Assembly (NCBI RefSeq): GCF_000002425.4
Contig: NC_037269.1
Coordinates: 10,343,477 to 10,407,476 of the forward strand
Source of the DNA: Physcomitrium patens
Lineage: Eukaryota > Streptophyta > Bryopsida > Funariales > Funariaceae
DNA length: 64,000 nucleotides
Direction: 5' to 3'
The notes below the pieces were generated by a model. The model saw only the letters and a list, made by a program, of their open reading frames with translations. It made no database searches and had not been told where the DNA came from. Shown piece after piece: positions 1 to 11,600 of this stretch. Position numbers and translations under genes: made by a program. Numbering within the stretch: position 1 is the stretch's first letter; the number at the start of each line of letters is the position of its first letter.

Positions 1-544
1 CAGAATTCAAGAGCCTCAGGAAGGAATGGTTGTCTCATAGCAAGTTGACTGATTGAGGAAACCAAGCAAATTATGCTCCACTGCAACATGTCAAAGAAGA
101 AGAAGGAAGAAAGGGGTAGTATGTGTGTGAGTGTGTTAGTGCAGGAAAGTTATGGGATTGAGCAATCAGAGAATGAGGGAGTCTCAAGTGGAAAGCATGG
201 GCCCAGATTCTGAAGCAAATTACACATGAAAGAAGAAGGGGGTTTAATGCTAGGCTTTGGAACAAGGGAAAGTGGGCCCATTTCTTGGGAAGTATGAACT
301 CTTTTGCTTAAAAAGCAAGTTTTGGTGTATTGGGTGCACAAAGGCTGAGGAGGAAAGAAGTTGAGTTTGAAGATGGGGGGTGTGGGGCCTTTGCCTTATG
401 AGATAGCATTGAGAAGTTGTTGCCAGCCAGCCACACTCACATATTCAACATACCCAACCTACATATAAACACAGAGAAACTAAACCAGGGGATGGTGTTT
501 CTGGTGGATAACGCCGCAGCAAAATGTACAAGGGTGTGGGTGCA

Positions 545-578
545 GTCTGTCTGTCTGTCTGTCTGTGTGTCTGTCTGT
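545..578. repeat. (CTGT)n microsatellite
   Basis: Tandem CTGT units with some GTGT interruptions, read directly from the sequence. Confidence 0.9.
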
Positions 579-712
579 TTGCTTGTATTCATCTGCATAA
601 CATAGAAGGGGGCTGGAGAGATACTGCCCATTATGCCACCCGAAAGGGAAGCCCACATGGTTGAATTGAATTGGTACCTAGAAAAGGAGAGAGTAAATAA
701 ATGCATTCAAAC

Positions 713-744
713 ATGCATATATATATATATATATATATATGCAT
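713..744. repeat. (AT)n palindrome capped by ATGCAT
   Basis: An AT dinucleotide run bounded on both sides by ATGCAT, giving a perfect palindrome of about 32 bases that could extrude as a cruciform. Most likely an ordinary microsatellite. Confidence 0.85.
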
Positions 745-990
745 ACTCTACAATCCTATTGAACTGCTGCCAACATGCACCTCCTCTTGCTCAGGCTAGA
801 ATAAAACAAAGGGTCATGAGGTTCACTGGGGCAGTGCCACAGAGAGAAATGACAACCTCATGAGAAAATAAGTTGAGAATAATGATACAGTAAATTATGG
901 ATGTGCTACAAAGTACTTGTGGGTAGATTAGCATCTTTTTTCCTTCTTTCTTGTTTTTTGAACATGGATAGTGTGGGCTGCACTCAGGGC

Positions 991-992
991 TA

Positions 993-1019
<27 letters not shown>
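991..1019. repeat. (ATT)n microsatellite
   Basis: About nine tandem ATT units. Confidence 0.9.
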
Positions 1020-1023
<4 letters not shown>

Positions 1024-2930
1024 TTTTAGTAATAATCTTACTAAAGGCATTAAACTTCTTGAAGAGGGAAACAGTAAGAGTCTCTCTCAATATTCGAAAT
1101 TTTCAGATCCAACCTCCAAGCAGTCAATGATATTTGTATTTTTTCAACCTTAAATTGTATCTCAAGTTTTCAATGTCCCAAAGGAATTGCACTACAGTGA
1201 CTAGAAAAGGTATGAATTGGTTCTTTGAGTGTTTTAAATTGGAAATTTAGAAGATTCAAATTATAATCATAAAATCAAGAATCAAATGAAATAACAATCA
1301 ATGTGTTGATGTGCATCTTCTTTGTGTGGAAATTGGTTATTTTATCATGTCTACATGGCATATAACTATTTATTTTATTTTATTTTATTTTATATAAATC
1401 TGATAGATGTGAAATTTGAAATTTTGCAGGACTGATTTGCCATTTAGAAGAACAGTGCAACAAAACTATATTCAGCTTCAAATATAACAATTGTTACTCT
1501 CATATCTCAAACAAGAATTTTTAATGAATGTTTGCATCCTGCAACCAAAAATATTACACAAACTATTCCTTTAGTACATCTAGATAAATGTACAATAACA
1601 TATGCTGCTGTTTCTGAAACAAATCTAAATTATTCTTCTAATAAATGGGGCTCTTGAAGGGGGGGTTGAGCTTCAGTTTCAACACATCAACCTCTCTCAA
1701 CTGAAAAGGTTTGACTTGGGCAAGTGTACCATGAATCATTGTTCCATTAAAGAGTATGAAGACTGAGATAGTCCTGTTGGGTTCTTCCATGAATGATTCA
1801 TATGTACACATTACCAAACAAATACCAAGTTTGCTTGATTTTATTTAATTAAAAAAAGCCATGATTAGTTTGCTTGACTGCATGTCTCAAACAACTGTGG
1901 AATTCAAAATCAAATCCTTGGAAAAGTCTCACCTGCTCTTGACTAATCCAAGAGGAAAGGGCCAAATATTAGCTTGTCAATTATGAAGCAACAGTGGCTG
2001 GGAAAACTATGTCAGATATGTCTTGGGTGTATGTTTGTAATCCATCTATGTGTAGAAACACAGTGTTTGTTAGTGTCCTGTATGATTATGTGATTTATGG
2101 CATTGGTAAAGTGAAACTTCAAAAAATGTAAGAAAGTAAAACAATATTGTCATTTGTTGAAAATTTGGGCTTATCTTGGAAAATTAATCAACACAAGATT
2201 TTTTTTTTCAAATTTCTTTATTTTTTAAATTCATCAAATAAAGTTGATACATCTACAGAGCACAATGTTGGAGATTTTTACTGTCACTGTCAAATTAAGC
2301 TTGTCTCACCCTATTTAGCAGTCCACAATGTTCCAAATAAATAGAGGACAAATTCAATTAATTGTTGCATACCTGTATGATATATATACATATAGATATA
2401 GATATTTTTGTTTTTTGTTTGGTTTTGTGGTGTTCGGTGCTGTAAATTAAGTTTCAATTTGTGCTGAATTGTTCCACCAATAACTTCCTGTTTGCTTTCT
2501 TTTTCCTGACTGCATCAATCAATCAAAATCTTCTAATTAAAATCTATTTACATTATTTATATCGTTTATGTATCATAAATACTTAAGATTGAATACATCA
2601 TGCTAAAATGCTTCTACCACATTTTAAAAACAGCAAACTAGGATAATCTCTTCTTATTCTTCTATCGTTTTCCCTCCCTAGAATTATGTAGTAAAAATGC
2701 AAACACGTTTAGATAAAAAAAAGTTCTCAAAGTAAAATAATATCTAAAATCTTATTAAAATTGATTGAGATGTTTAAATTTAATATTTTTTTATTTTATT
2801 TTATTCTTATTATAACTGTATCTATTTTGGTTGGACTTTCCTGTTATAATTACATAATTGACATGAAATTGAAATTACACGAAATTGGAAACAACATACT
2901 GTTGATGTAGAATCTCAAAAAATGGACGAG

Positions 2931-4680
2931 TTCCAAGAATTATTGGAATGAAGGGAACAAATAGAAGCAAGTAAGGCCACGGGATGAGTCCACAGCACAG
3001 CAACAGCTCCTCAGTTCAACCTTTAAAAAAAAAACACACACACACACACAAAAACACACACAGAGAAGCAAGACACAAGGCAGAGAAACTTGCAAGGGAG
3101 GGCGTGGGCTGGCCCCGGTGATGAACTGGGATCCCATCCATCCGTGGCCAATTCCTCACGTCGAATGCACGCGTGCTTGATCCAGACAGTGGAAATCATC
3201 AGCATCATATTGTCGATTGCCTGCTTCACAGCGCCCTCTCTCATGTGTACAGTTCCAACATCCACGGGAATGATAACAGTCGCCCACAGTCGTTGCATCT
3301 ACTAGCGGATCACCTGATAGAGTCATGAGGTGGGCTCTCGTCATGGTGCACAAGCTTCGCTTTGTCACCTCCGAATGCTTTTTCTCGCTGGCAAGATGCA
3401 CAGGTGGAAGCAATTCAAACTGATGGGAAGTTGCAGTTTGTGACGAGTCGCGACGGAGGCGAGGCAGTATATCTCCTTCAAACCGTGGAATAATCGATCC
3501 CCGGTCCTAAATATAGCTCGATACCACAACTGCCATGATATAGATGGCGAAGGGAGGGCCCTATGCGTGTCAGGCAGCAGACAACCCGCACGAAGGCCGC
3601 AATCAGTGACAGATGATGCGTTCCTCATCGCCTCCACGCATGATGATCCTCTCAATTCGCGACGCAATCCGTTGGTTTGCGATGTCCAGGCTGGGTAGAT
3701 GCGTTCTGGGATCCCATCTGCTCCGGTTTGTACCAGCGATCCCTGGCCAACGTGCCCGCCACTGCGGACGAGCTCCTGACGACATCTCCGCAGGTTATTG
3801 CTAAACTAAGCGCTCAGGGCAGTGAGTGCTCTAGAACCCCTACTCGGTTGGCTGACGGGAAACTAGTTGCCGAGCTCAGTGCCGCGCCTGCCAAGGTTAA
3901 CCAACAGCCTCGCTGCCACACGCCGTCCATATCGGAGATAGCCTCTGTCTATAGCCAGATCTCTTCAAAGCCCGCTATATTCCCCCAACACAACATTCCT
4001 ACGATTCCCCGCTGCCAATGGCCGCTCCCACTATTTGTGAACCCGCCAGGCTAGAGAGGATTCGTGCCAAGGATTTTTAGCATGCGCACTTAATTGAATC
4101 ACTACGTGGGGGCAAGCTTGACGTGCTTCATATTTGGCGGAGGGCAAGCTAGAGGGGTGTATGATTGCCAAGGCTTCTCTGGCAGGTACCTCAGAATACA
4201 TTCCGACCCCCGAACTATTTACCGTCTGGAGATTTACGGAATGGTTGACCTCTTTTCTGGGCTGCTCGGCGACTCCTGCTGTTGTGAAAGCTACTGTGAG
4301 TCTTGTGGGTAATGCAATCACTATAAACCGGTTGCGCGCGCTCTGTGCTTCCAGCCTTGTTTGAATCGCACTACAGCAACGCTGCTGCTGTGCTCTCTCT
4401 CTTTTGCTCACTTGGGGTGCTTCAATCTGCAATGGAGCTCCAGTTGGGTTTGCTTCGACGAGAATTCATGGTCGGAGGCCCCACTGCTCATCTCCCACTT
4501 GGCCACTCCTTCTCGTCGAAATTCTTTATCCCAAAATAGACGCCGACGAGCACGACGACGAAGACGACGACGAGAACAAGCCACGACAACTGCGTGCTGC
4601 TCTCGATTCCCCTCATTTAATCCTACACTCCTAAAGCCTACGAAGTAGGTTAGGGTTAGGATTACAGTTAGGGGTTGAAT
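2931..4680. other. GC-elevated island without a recognised gene
   Basis: Base composition rises clearly against both flanks, as in the gene-bearing islands elsewhere in the window. Open frames exist (for example plus strand 3677-4054, about 125 codons, and 4361-4648), but none has a clean ATG, a known domain or a convincing splice pattern. The second is dominated by a GAC/CGA repeat read as polyarginine. The segment could be a non-coding transcript, a leader or a decayed gene; the sequence does not decide. Confidence 0.45.
4538..4580. repeat. Imperfect (GAC)n trinucleotide repeat
   Basis: Run of GAC/GAG-type triplets. It encodes artefactual Arg-rich or Asp-rich frames and is not evidence of a protein. 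Confidence 0.8.
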
Positions 4681-7000
4681 TAAGAGTTTTTACCACCTTT
4701 TTCTTTACCCATGTTGTTGTTGGTGCCACCGAATTGTGTTTGCGTAAGTTTGTTCATTTTGTTCTGTTCTTTGAGCGTTGTGCGAAATGTTGTGATGGAG
4801 CTGAAACCCTATTGGATTGATAGAGTTAAGTTACAAGAGATGTTACAATATTTTTTCTAATTTTTGTGAAACAAGAGGATTGGACAATGTTTACAAAATT
4901 AAAGGTAAAGAACCCGAAATTGATACTGTGATGGGTACCATAATGGTATCCAACGTGAGTGTATGCGAATAAATGTAATTTTATTTTCAAACAAGTAACC
5001 ATATTCATAAAAACTTGTGTTGAATTTATTTGTAATATTTACCAACATATCATCATCGCAATTTCAAGAGTGGGTGTAATATTTAATTTTAAGTCAGAAT
5101 TCTTCAAAAATGGTACAAGACTATTTTTACAATATGAAAAATGTTAACATCAAACAAACAAAGATTATCTTGGACTGCATGTTGCTCCACCTATTCAATA
5201 CAAGTAAATTTATTTTATTTTGTTTATTTCAGTAGCTTCAGTTTTATTTTTCATGTATAGTCATATGTCAACATCAGTAATGTATGTTTGATGAAATACA
5301 GTTTTTTACATACAACAATTTTATTCACTGTCTTTTTTGACATTGGTTTTGTTCCTATACAGTTTCAGACACGTGAAGGCTGTAAGGACCTAATCTAATT
5401 TGTGGGCTCTGCCTTCGCAACACAAAAAGTTTTTAGATCCCTGAAACTGGATAATTAGGGTTAGCAGAGGGAATTTCCAGAATTCCATTGGCTGGTGGCA
5501 ACTCGGGGGAATGGAAGGAAATGATTGGCAGCCCCAAATTTATTTTATTATATGTTTTTATTATTATTTGAATGTCCCATTCATTTCATTCCATGACTCT
5601 CAGCAGCATTCTTCAGCCCCTTTGCTGAGAATCATGGAATGAATTGATACGAAAACAACAGTATAGAAAATAATATAAGTAAAAGGAAAATAACAACAGT
5701 GAAGAGAGTACTATTATATTCTGTCTTTGAATTCTTAATTATGAAAGTTTTGTGGAAGACAACTATAGGTGCCATTTGTTCTTGTGAAGAAGTTAGACAT
5801 TGGTCATTTTGTTACTGAATTCCGATACCTTGAAATTCATTATTTAGCTGCATTCTTACATACAAATGAGATATACATTTTTGGAAATAGAACATTAGAA
5901 ATGTTTTTTCGCATTCAATTTTCCCAAAAAAAAAAGAATATAAAGAAAAGAAAAGTTTAAAAGATGTATTTGTTGTAATTCAATTATGCATCAAAGTTTA
6001 AAAGCCCAAAACGTTTAAATAAAAGTATATTCAGTTGAACATAAGTTGTTTGGAACCAAATGAAATCCAAGTTGTATTTTAGACCATTGTAAAATCCCAG
6101 GGTAGATTTGCACGTGTTGATTACAAAGCAGTGAGTCACTTCTTAAAGCATTCATGAATTTCCAATGAGACACATGAGGTTCACAAATCATTCTTTTATC
6201 AAAAAGATGTCAGTGAGACTAAAATAAAGAAAAATTACTAACATTCTTTCGGGAGAAAGTGCTCTGTATCTCTTAAAAAGAGTATTACGTTTTACTTGGC
6301 ACTTAATTGGATCAACAATGACTACTCTCTACAAACATGTTTACCTCAAGCAAATTGGTATATGATCCAATTGTGATAACAATTCTGATGGTATTTTGTA
6401 AAGTCATTGGTCCAACCACTCATTGTTTTGGAGTGGTTCCAGCTTGGCTTTTAAGGAATATTTGAATTGGCACATAGTTGCATAAAATGAATCAGCACAC
6501 ATGTAATTGGTTGGATTTCAATGAGACAACTTATGTCAGGGTGAAAGATAAATCTTATAAGTACAAGAAGAACTTTCTTTGAAACAATAACATAATATCT
6601 CATTTATAATATTTTATAGATAATCACCATAAGACACTCATACAATGCTTTTATATGAATGAATAAATACATGAATAACTCTTTTTAAAATGTTGATATT
6701 TTCATGATGCAATATTCATACTTCTTTCACACATGCATATTTGGTAATCACGTTTGGGTGAAAATGCAACTTCAGGATTCACTCAAAATCAAAAGTACTA
6801 AACACATCACAGCACCTACTTTACTCCATACATCATACTCTTAATTCTGGAACAACACTCCAACTCAAGTAAAGTTATAAAGCATACACCAACAGAAAAA
6901 AGAAAAGAAAGAACAAAAATATTCATAAACAACACACCTTCAACTTAATCTCATGAGAAACGGCATCCGCACAAAACAATTGGCAACACGAAGCCAAATC
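4681..7000. other. AT-rich intergenic stretch
   Basis: No reading frame of coding character on either strand. The only structured element seen is the inverted repeat at 5582-5646. The bases around 5380-5560 are less AT-rich and could be a relic of a repeat, but no ends are visible. Confidence 0.6.
5582..5646. repeat. Short inverted repeat able to fold as a hairpin
   Basis: Two arms of about 26 bases (5582-5607 and 5621-5646) pair with roughly four mismatches around a 13-base loop. The best-paired core is TGCTGAGAATCATGGAATGA on the right arm. The stem length is compatible with a small plant miRNA-like foldback or a short MITE remnant, but no pairing is seen beyond the arms. I do not recognise the core as a known miRNA. 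Confidence 0.5.
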
Positions 7001-8125
7001 CTTTGAGAAAAGACACAGAGGATACCTCGTTGGGTGTCGCGCTTTCTTTTGCTTTGATCTACTTCGAGCTTGCGGAGTCAGTCAGACAGACAGTCTTGCC
7101 TTTCCTTCCCTTACGATTGTTTTTATGGTTTCTGTTGCACTCGGTCCATCAACAAACACAAGGCTTTCACCACGATTGGAAAAGGCAAGGCAAGACAAGG
7201 CAAAACAAGTATTTACGGCGCATTTAGCATGGATCTTCGATAGAGATCCTGGCTTTATTCCGGCAGCTTCCCCTTTCCAGCAAGCTGCGGCTGCTCACCT
7301 CGTAGCCCAGATTCTGTCCGGAGTGGGTGGAATCATCGCAGAGGGTGGTCATGAGGTATGGGAAGTGCAGCGATGCAAATGACTGCCGCCGTGAATCAGT
7401 AAAAAGACAATGCTTACCACGCCGTCTGTCGAAACCACGACGAAGCAGGAGCCGTACTCGTGTACGTTAGGTGGTGACCTTGGAAGACCCCTAGTCAGTC
7501 TAGTGTCTACACTACCCTGAATAACTGTAGACCCTCAACTGTAGGTGCCGCTCTACAGTAGAGTAGCATCCTACACTAGCGAGGGAATGAGGGAAGGAGG
7601 GAGAGCGAGAGGCAAAAAGAAATGGTTGCATAAAGGACGACATCACCTGTTGACTGCGACTCCATTCTTGACATCGCCCGCGACGCCCTGCTCCTCCATC
7701 CACCCACCCACCCTTCACAGGAATCAGACCTCTTGTCCTTCACGTTGCAACAGCTCCGTAGATCCGGCGCCGAAGGCAGGGACCTGATCTGCGGGACTAG
7801 TAGATTGGGTGGACCTTAAAAGAGCGCATGGCGGCCTGATTGTCACTGCGACAGGATCAAGCGAAGGGCCAATCACTTCAAAGGGAGGCAATCGGGGGCG
7901 TGTTGATGAAGTTGAAGCATATGGGATGTAGTGTTGGTGTTGTACCGAAAGAGGTCGCGGTCTAGTCGCAGTGCGTTGTGGTGCTAGCGCTCAATAGCAG
8001 CTCTGAAGGGTGAGGTCGTGGGGGAGAGAGAGCGAGAGAGGTGGGGGAAGAAAAGCTGATTTGGAAACTAGAAGAAGGATTGAGAGATTGTTGGGAAGAA
8101 TTGGTGGTTTGTTGCATTGAGTGAC
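7001..8125 (+). promoter_or_regulatory. GC-rich upstream region and probable 5' leader of CFL1-like gene A
   Basis: Composition switches from AT-rich to GC-rich near 7000 and stays high up to the start codon of gene A, as expected for a promoter plus long leader. Several upstream ATGs and short frames occur (for example 7125-7382), none with a recognisable domain. No clear TATA box can be assigned. A GAGAGA-rich stretch lies at about 8020-8042, a common feature of plant 5' leaders. The transcription start cannot be fixed from sequence alone. Confidence 0.4.
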
Positions 8126-9584
8126 ATGGGTATCATGGTGCGTGAAAGAGCTCAGGAGGTGCCCTTGATGGAACAGAAGCGGGACAATTATGTCTGCGGG
8201 GAGCTCCAGCCGGAGCCGCAGCTCCCCAGTGGTTGGGAAAAATGCCTTGACTTGAAGGTGCACACGAAGGATCTTATTACTAGTTCTTGGAATATTTTTC
8301 GGGCGATTGTGTGTAGGTGGAAGTGTAGAAGTTTTTCCTCTTCTTTTACTTTTCTCCTGGAATAGATGAGTGGATTGTTGTGCGAGCTTGAACGGTGGAC
8401 TAATTTTCTAGTATCCGAATGGCACAGTAGCGGGGGATCGAGTGTGAGTGAATTATGAGGTGTGCGCAAGTTTTCTGATTGTTTTTTGGTCGGTGTGGAT
8501 TCATTGCAGTCTGGTCTCATCTACTTCAGGGATTGGAATTCATCGACGCTGACCTACAGAGACCCACGCCAGGCGGTTCCACCTCCCGTGCAGCGCATCG
8601 GACTGTTGTCTATCTCTCTCTTGCCCGACGACATCACCGACGCGAAATTATCTAGCAATGCTGGCGAAGGCTTTGGAAAGAGGTTCAAGGGGATTGCGAA
8701 AACCGACCTAAGCGGACAGCCGGCGAGGCTCTCCTGGGGGCTCTCTACGGCGCAGATAACGAGTCAGGGTGATTCATCAGATCGCGAGACTACTTCACTG
8801 AGCATGGACGAAGTAAATGACCAGTCTTTGGAATTGACGCTCAATCTGCCGGGGACCACTTCCAGGCCCACACCTTCCAACCAAGAGGATAGCGTGTGCA
8901 CCGTGGAGAAGGTGCGCAGCGCGCTCGAGAGGTCGCAGTGGTTGAGTGCTGCGCAGCTGCCAAAGAAGAGGCCAGCTTGCAGCTCCGGACACAAGCTCTC
9001 AGACACTCTGTCCACGGCACTGTCACTCTTGTCTTCACAGGCCTCGACCTCTCGAGAGTCCAATTCATTCGGACCACCGTACTCCACAAGTTCCAAGTCT
9101 TCGTCGCAATCTACTTCGCAGTGCTCCTCAGAGGGATTCACATCGCCCTCCGCCATGAGCTATCAAGGTACTTTCTCCTCACAGACCGGATTCCCCCTCG
9201 CGTTAGTAATTAGATGGGTTTGACCATTGGTTTGCGCAATTGGCGACACTTGAAATGATTCTAAAATAAGTCCATCGATTCATGGTGTTGATTTCAGGTG
9301 ATGACGAAGAGGTGCAACAACCGCGCACTTGCGGCGACTCAAACGTCACGAGCCAGCAGGCTTCATCCCGAAAGCACCAAGTCCCCGAGAATGGAGAAGT
9401 GATGGTAACGGTTGGATGCAAGAGCTGCCTCATGTACGTGATGCTCTCCAAGTCGCACCCCAGCTGCCCAAAATGCGGGAACGCTGACGTGCTCCTTGAG
9501 CTTCCCTCTATCATTTACCCCTCTTTGCCCAAGAAGCAACGGATGACCCTCGACAGTCCTACTTGGAGCTGGTGCACCGCTTGA
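8126..9584 (+). CDS. CFL1-like: CFL1-like WW-domain protein, copy A (3 exons, 358 aa)
   Basis: Exons 8126-8257, 8510-9167 and 9298-9584, with introns of 252 and 130 bp, all GT-AG. The start is the first ATG of the open frame; a second in-frame Met lies at residue 4. Seen in the protein: a WW domain at residues 33-64 (LPSGWEKCLDLK, then SGLIYFRDWN, ending DPR) with W37, Y49/F50 and P63, but Tyr60 where the second Trp is expected; LELTLNL at 151-157, which fits the EAR repressor consensus LxLxL; VCTVEKVRSALER at about 173-185; Ser-rich linkers; and C304/C307/C320/C323 as CX2C-X12-CX2C, probably a zinc knuckle. This order matches plant CURLY FLAG LEAF 1 relatives, which in angiosperms act with HD-ZIP IV factors in cuticle development. 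Nuclear co-regulator function here is inferred. Intron 1 falls inside the WW domain, as in copy B at 34 kb. Confidence 0.85.
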
Positions 9585-11600
9585 GTTCCACATCTTTTGC
9601 TTCAAGACACTCAGAATCAGTCTTCTCTGATACCGGATTTCGTTTAACAGCCAGTTAGTGATCGCCCATCGAAATCAACAGCTGATTCCAGGTATCATGT
9701 CAGATCATGCGAAGACGGTTAAGTTCCCCCAGTCCAGAGCGAGAAAAGGAGTAGAATTGGATTTTCTCGGGAGATGAAAGAGCTCTTCGCAGTCGCTGCT
9801 TCCTCGCCGACTCTTTGGCGGTGTTATCAGTCCAGGTCGAGCCTACTGCAATGAAGTCTTTGCAGTCTCCGCTCACTTATCTCGGAGACTCGCGGACACT
9901 CCGGTGGCTAGCTCTCGACAGCCTCAAGTCCCGCAAGTTTCCGAAACTTGTATATTAGTACTCTTACAGGATTGTGTAGTTTGTGTTCCTGCGTTAGATT
10001 ATACAGCATCGACCAGAATGGTCAGTATAGGTGTTACAGATAATTGGAGTCTCTCAGCTTCCGTGACAAAATCGCTTTTAGAGAATTTAATTCTAGAGAT
10101 ATTCTTTTAGGCTTGGCTATTTAAGCCAGACAATACAACTGATCACAAGTGTGCTCAACCCTTTCGTCAGCTCGGTTAGGATTGATTCAGATTGCCACTA
10201 TTTCCCATGGTTCCCGAACATGGTTTGTATATGACGTTATTTTCGCCTACTTGCCTTCCCGTGAAGTACATGCCCACACACACAAGTTACTTTCACCATT
10301 AACCTTCGGTTCGCTCTCCTTTTTGCGTGTCTTCCAGGCTAGATTACCAAACAACTTGCGGTATATCCACATTGCTCAATTTCTAAATTGTTCACACTTC
10401 AGGGCTTTACACGTCGATTCTCTCTTTGCTTTCAACAAAATTGACGAGTAGGTATTTTGCTCAACGCTGCCCTTGCTTCAATGTCTAGCACAGGATGAAC
10501 AGCAGCGGCATACATTTGTTTGTTCGTTTGTTTGTTTGAAATAGTAATAATCTTTTCTTTAATTATTATTATTATTATTATTATTTTATATCCCTGTTGA
10601 TGCTACGGCATGCCTTAGCCATTCCAGTGAGAAATGGATATGGCTTGGATGGCTACACCCTGGAGGCTAGTGACACAGGTGATGAGCACAGACAGTCTGA
10701 TGACAGGAAGTAGTAATGTAGGCAGTAAAGATGTGAGGACATGGCATGTGCAACCACAAACATCTGTACAGCAAAGGTGGTTGAAGGGGCTTTGGTAGCG
10801 TTGGGGGGTGGGACGTGACCCTGTGAGGTTCTAGCTGAGTCTCATGTCAGCACCGGGGTTACCATCGCGTACCTGGGGGAAGTCGAAACTCAAAATCATC
10901 GACAACGATGGGTTCCACATATTCCCCTCACGCATAGTCAATGACCGCTCAGCGTAGACGTTGTAATCCCCATCGCCTCTTTCTCTTCTTCATGGGAAGA
11001 ACTCATCCCAGCGTCATGCTTGCAATGGCTATGATCTCTTTGCTTCCCCCTCCCTTCTACCGTTCACTTGTCCCTCTCTCTCTCCACTGACTGTCCTTCC
11101 CCAAAATAGCGGTACCCACAGCCTCGTTCTAGACATGCTACATGCGACTCGCCACCCTCGACCTTCAACATTCTTCTTATTCACGGCATTACTGCCAGTT
11201 TTTTGATGGTGCAGTGAGAGCTGGAAACCAGATGACGAAACCGAGATTGAATAATCTACCCCACATCAGCACTTAAGTATAATTCACTCTCCTGAGTGAG
11301 GAATTGTCTGAGAGGGTGGTGAAATGAGAAAGCGGATCTGCACCCATGGTTTTGTGCTCTCCAGGAGCATTGCTTGTGTGGATTGTCCACATCATGCTTC
11401 GGAGGAATTTGGCAGTTGTGTGTGTGCTTGATGAATTGCTGCCGAAGAGGTGCATTGGGTGGATGCTGGAGTAAAACAGCCAGAGGTGGATTTTGAGTGA
11501 TTCTACACACTTGCAAGTGCTTTGTCTGTAGCCAAAACTAGTTGCAGTTTGTGTGTGGCTGTGAAGGATTTGGCTCCATCCATTTGATGTCTACTTGTTG
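9585..11600. other. 3' flank of gene A, then unassigned GC-moderate DNA
   Basis: The first few hundred bases after the stop are probably the 3' untranslated region of copy A; the polyadenylation site is not obvious. From about 10,500 onward there are GTTT and ATT repeats, then moderately GC-rich DNA with no frame of coding character. No RNA gene was recognised. Confidence 0.5.
10515..10585. repeat. (GTTT)n and (ATT)n microsatellites
   Basis: GTTT/GTTC units at about 10515-10538 and ATT units at about 10561-10585, separated by a short AT-rich spacer. Confidence 0.85.

Larger units (their letters stand above)
1..2930. other. Intergenic, no supported gene
   Basis: No reading frame here has coding character or a recognisable domain; all are short and overlap simple repeats. 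Base composition falls from moderate at the left edge to AT-rich after about 1 kb. It holds a CTGT run, a TA palindrome and an ATT run (listed separately). Part of the first 900 bases could be an untranslated end of a gene outside the window, but nothing shows this directly. Confidence 0.6.

Noticed and set aside
3677-4054. 125-codon plus-strand frame in the GC-rich island
   Set aside because: It opens without an ATG, has no recognised domain, and competes with several overlapping frames of similar length on both strands.
4361-4648. Arg-rich frame that could be read as a nuclear basic protein
   Set aside because: The Arg run is a CGA/GAC trinucleotide repeat read in one frame; no other support.
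4646-4670. TTAGGG-like repeats suggesting telomeric DNA
   Set aside because: Only about two units, and not the plant TTTAGGG type; a chance or telobox-like occurrence.
7125-7382. 85-codon frame ahead of gene A with an Ala/Gly-rich C-terminal part
   Set aside because: No family recognised and it lies in the likely leader or promoter of gene A. It looks protein-like in places but is not supported well enough for a gene call.
10680-10710. GTGATGA and CTGA motifs resembling C/D-box snoRNA boxes
   Set aside because: Spacing is far too short for a guide region and there is no terminal stem.
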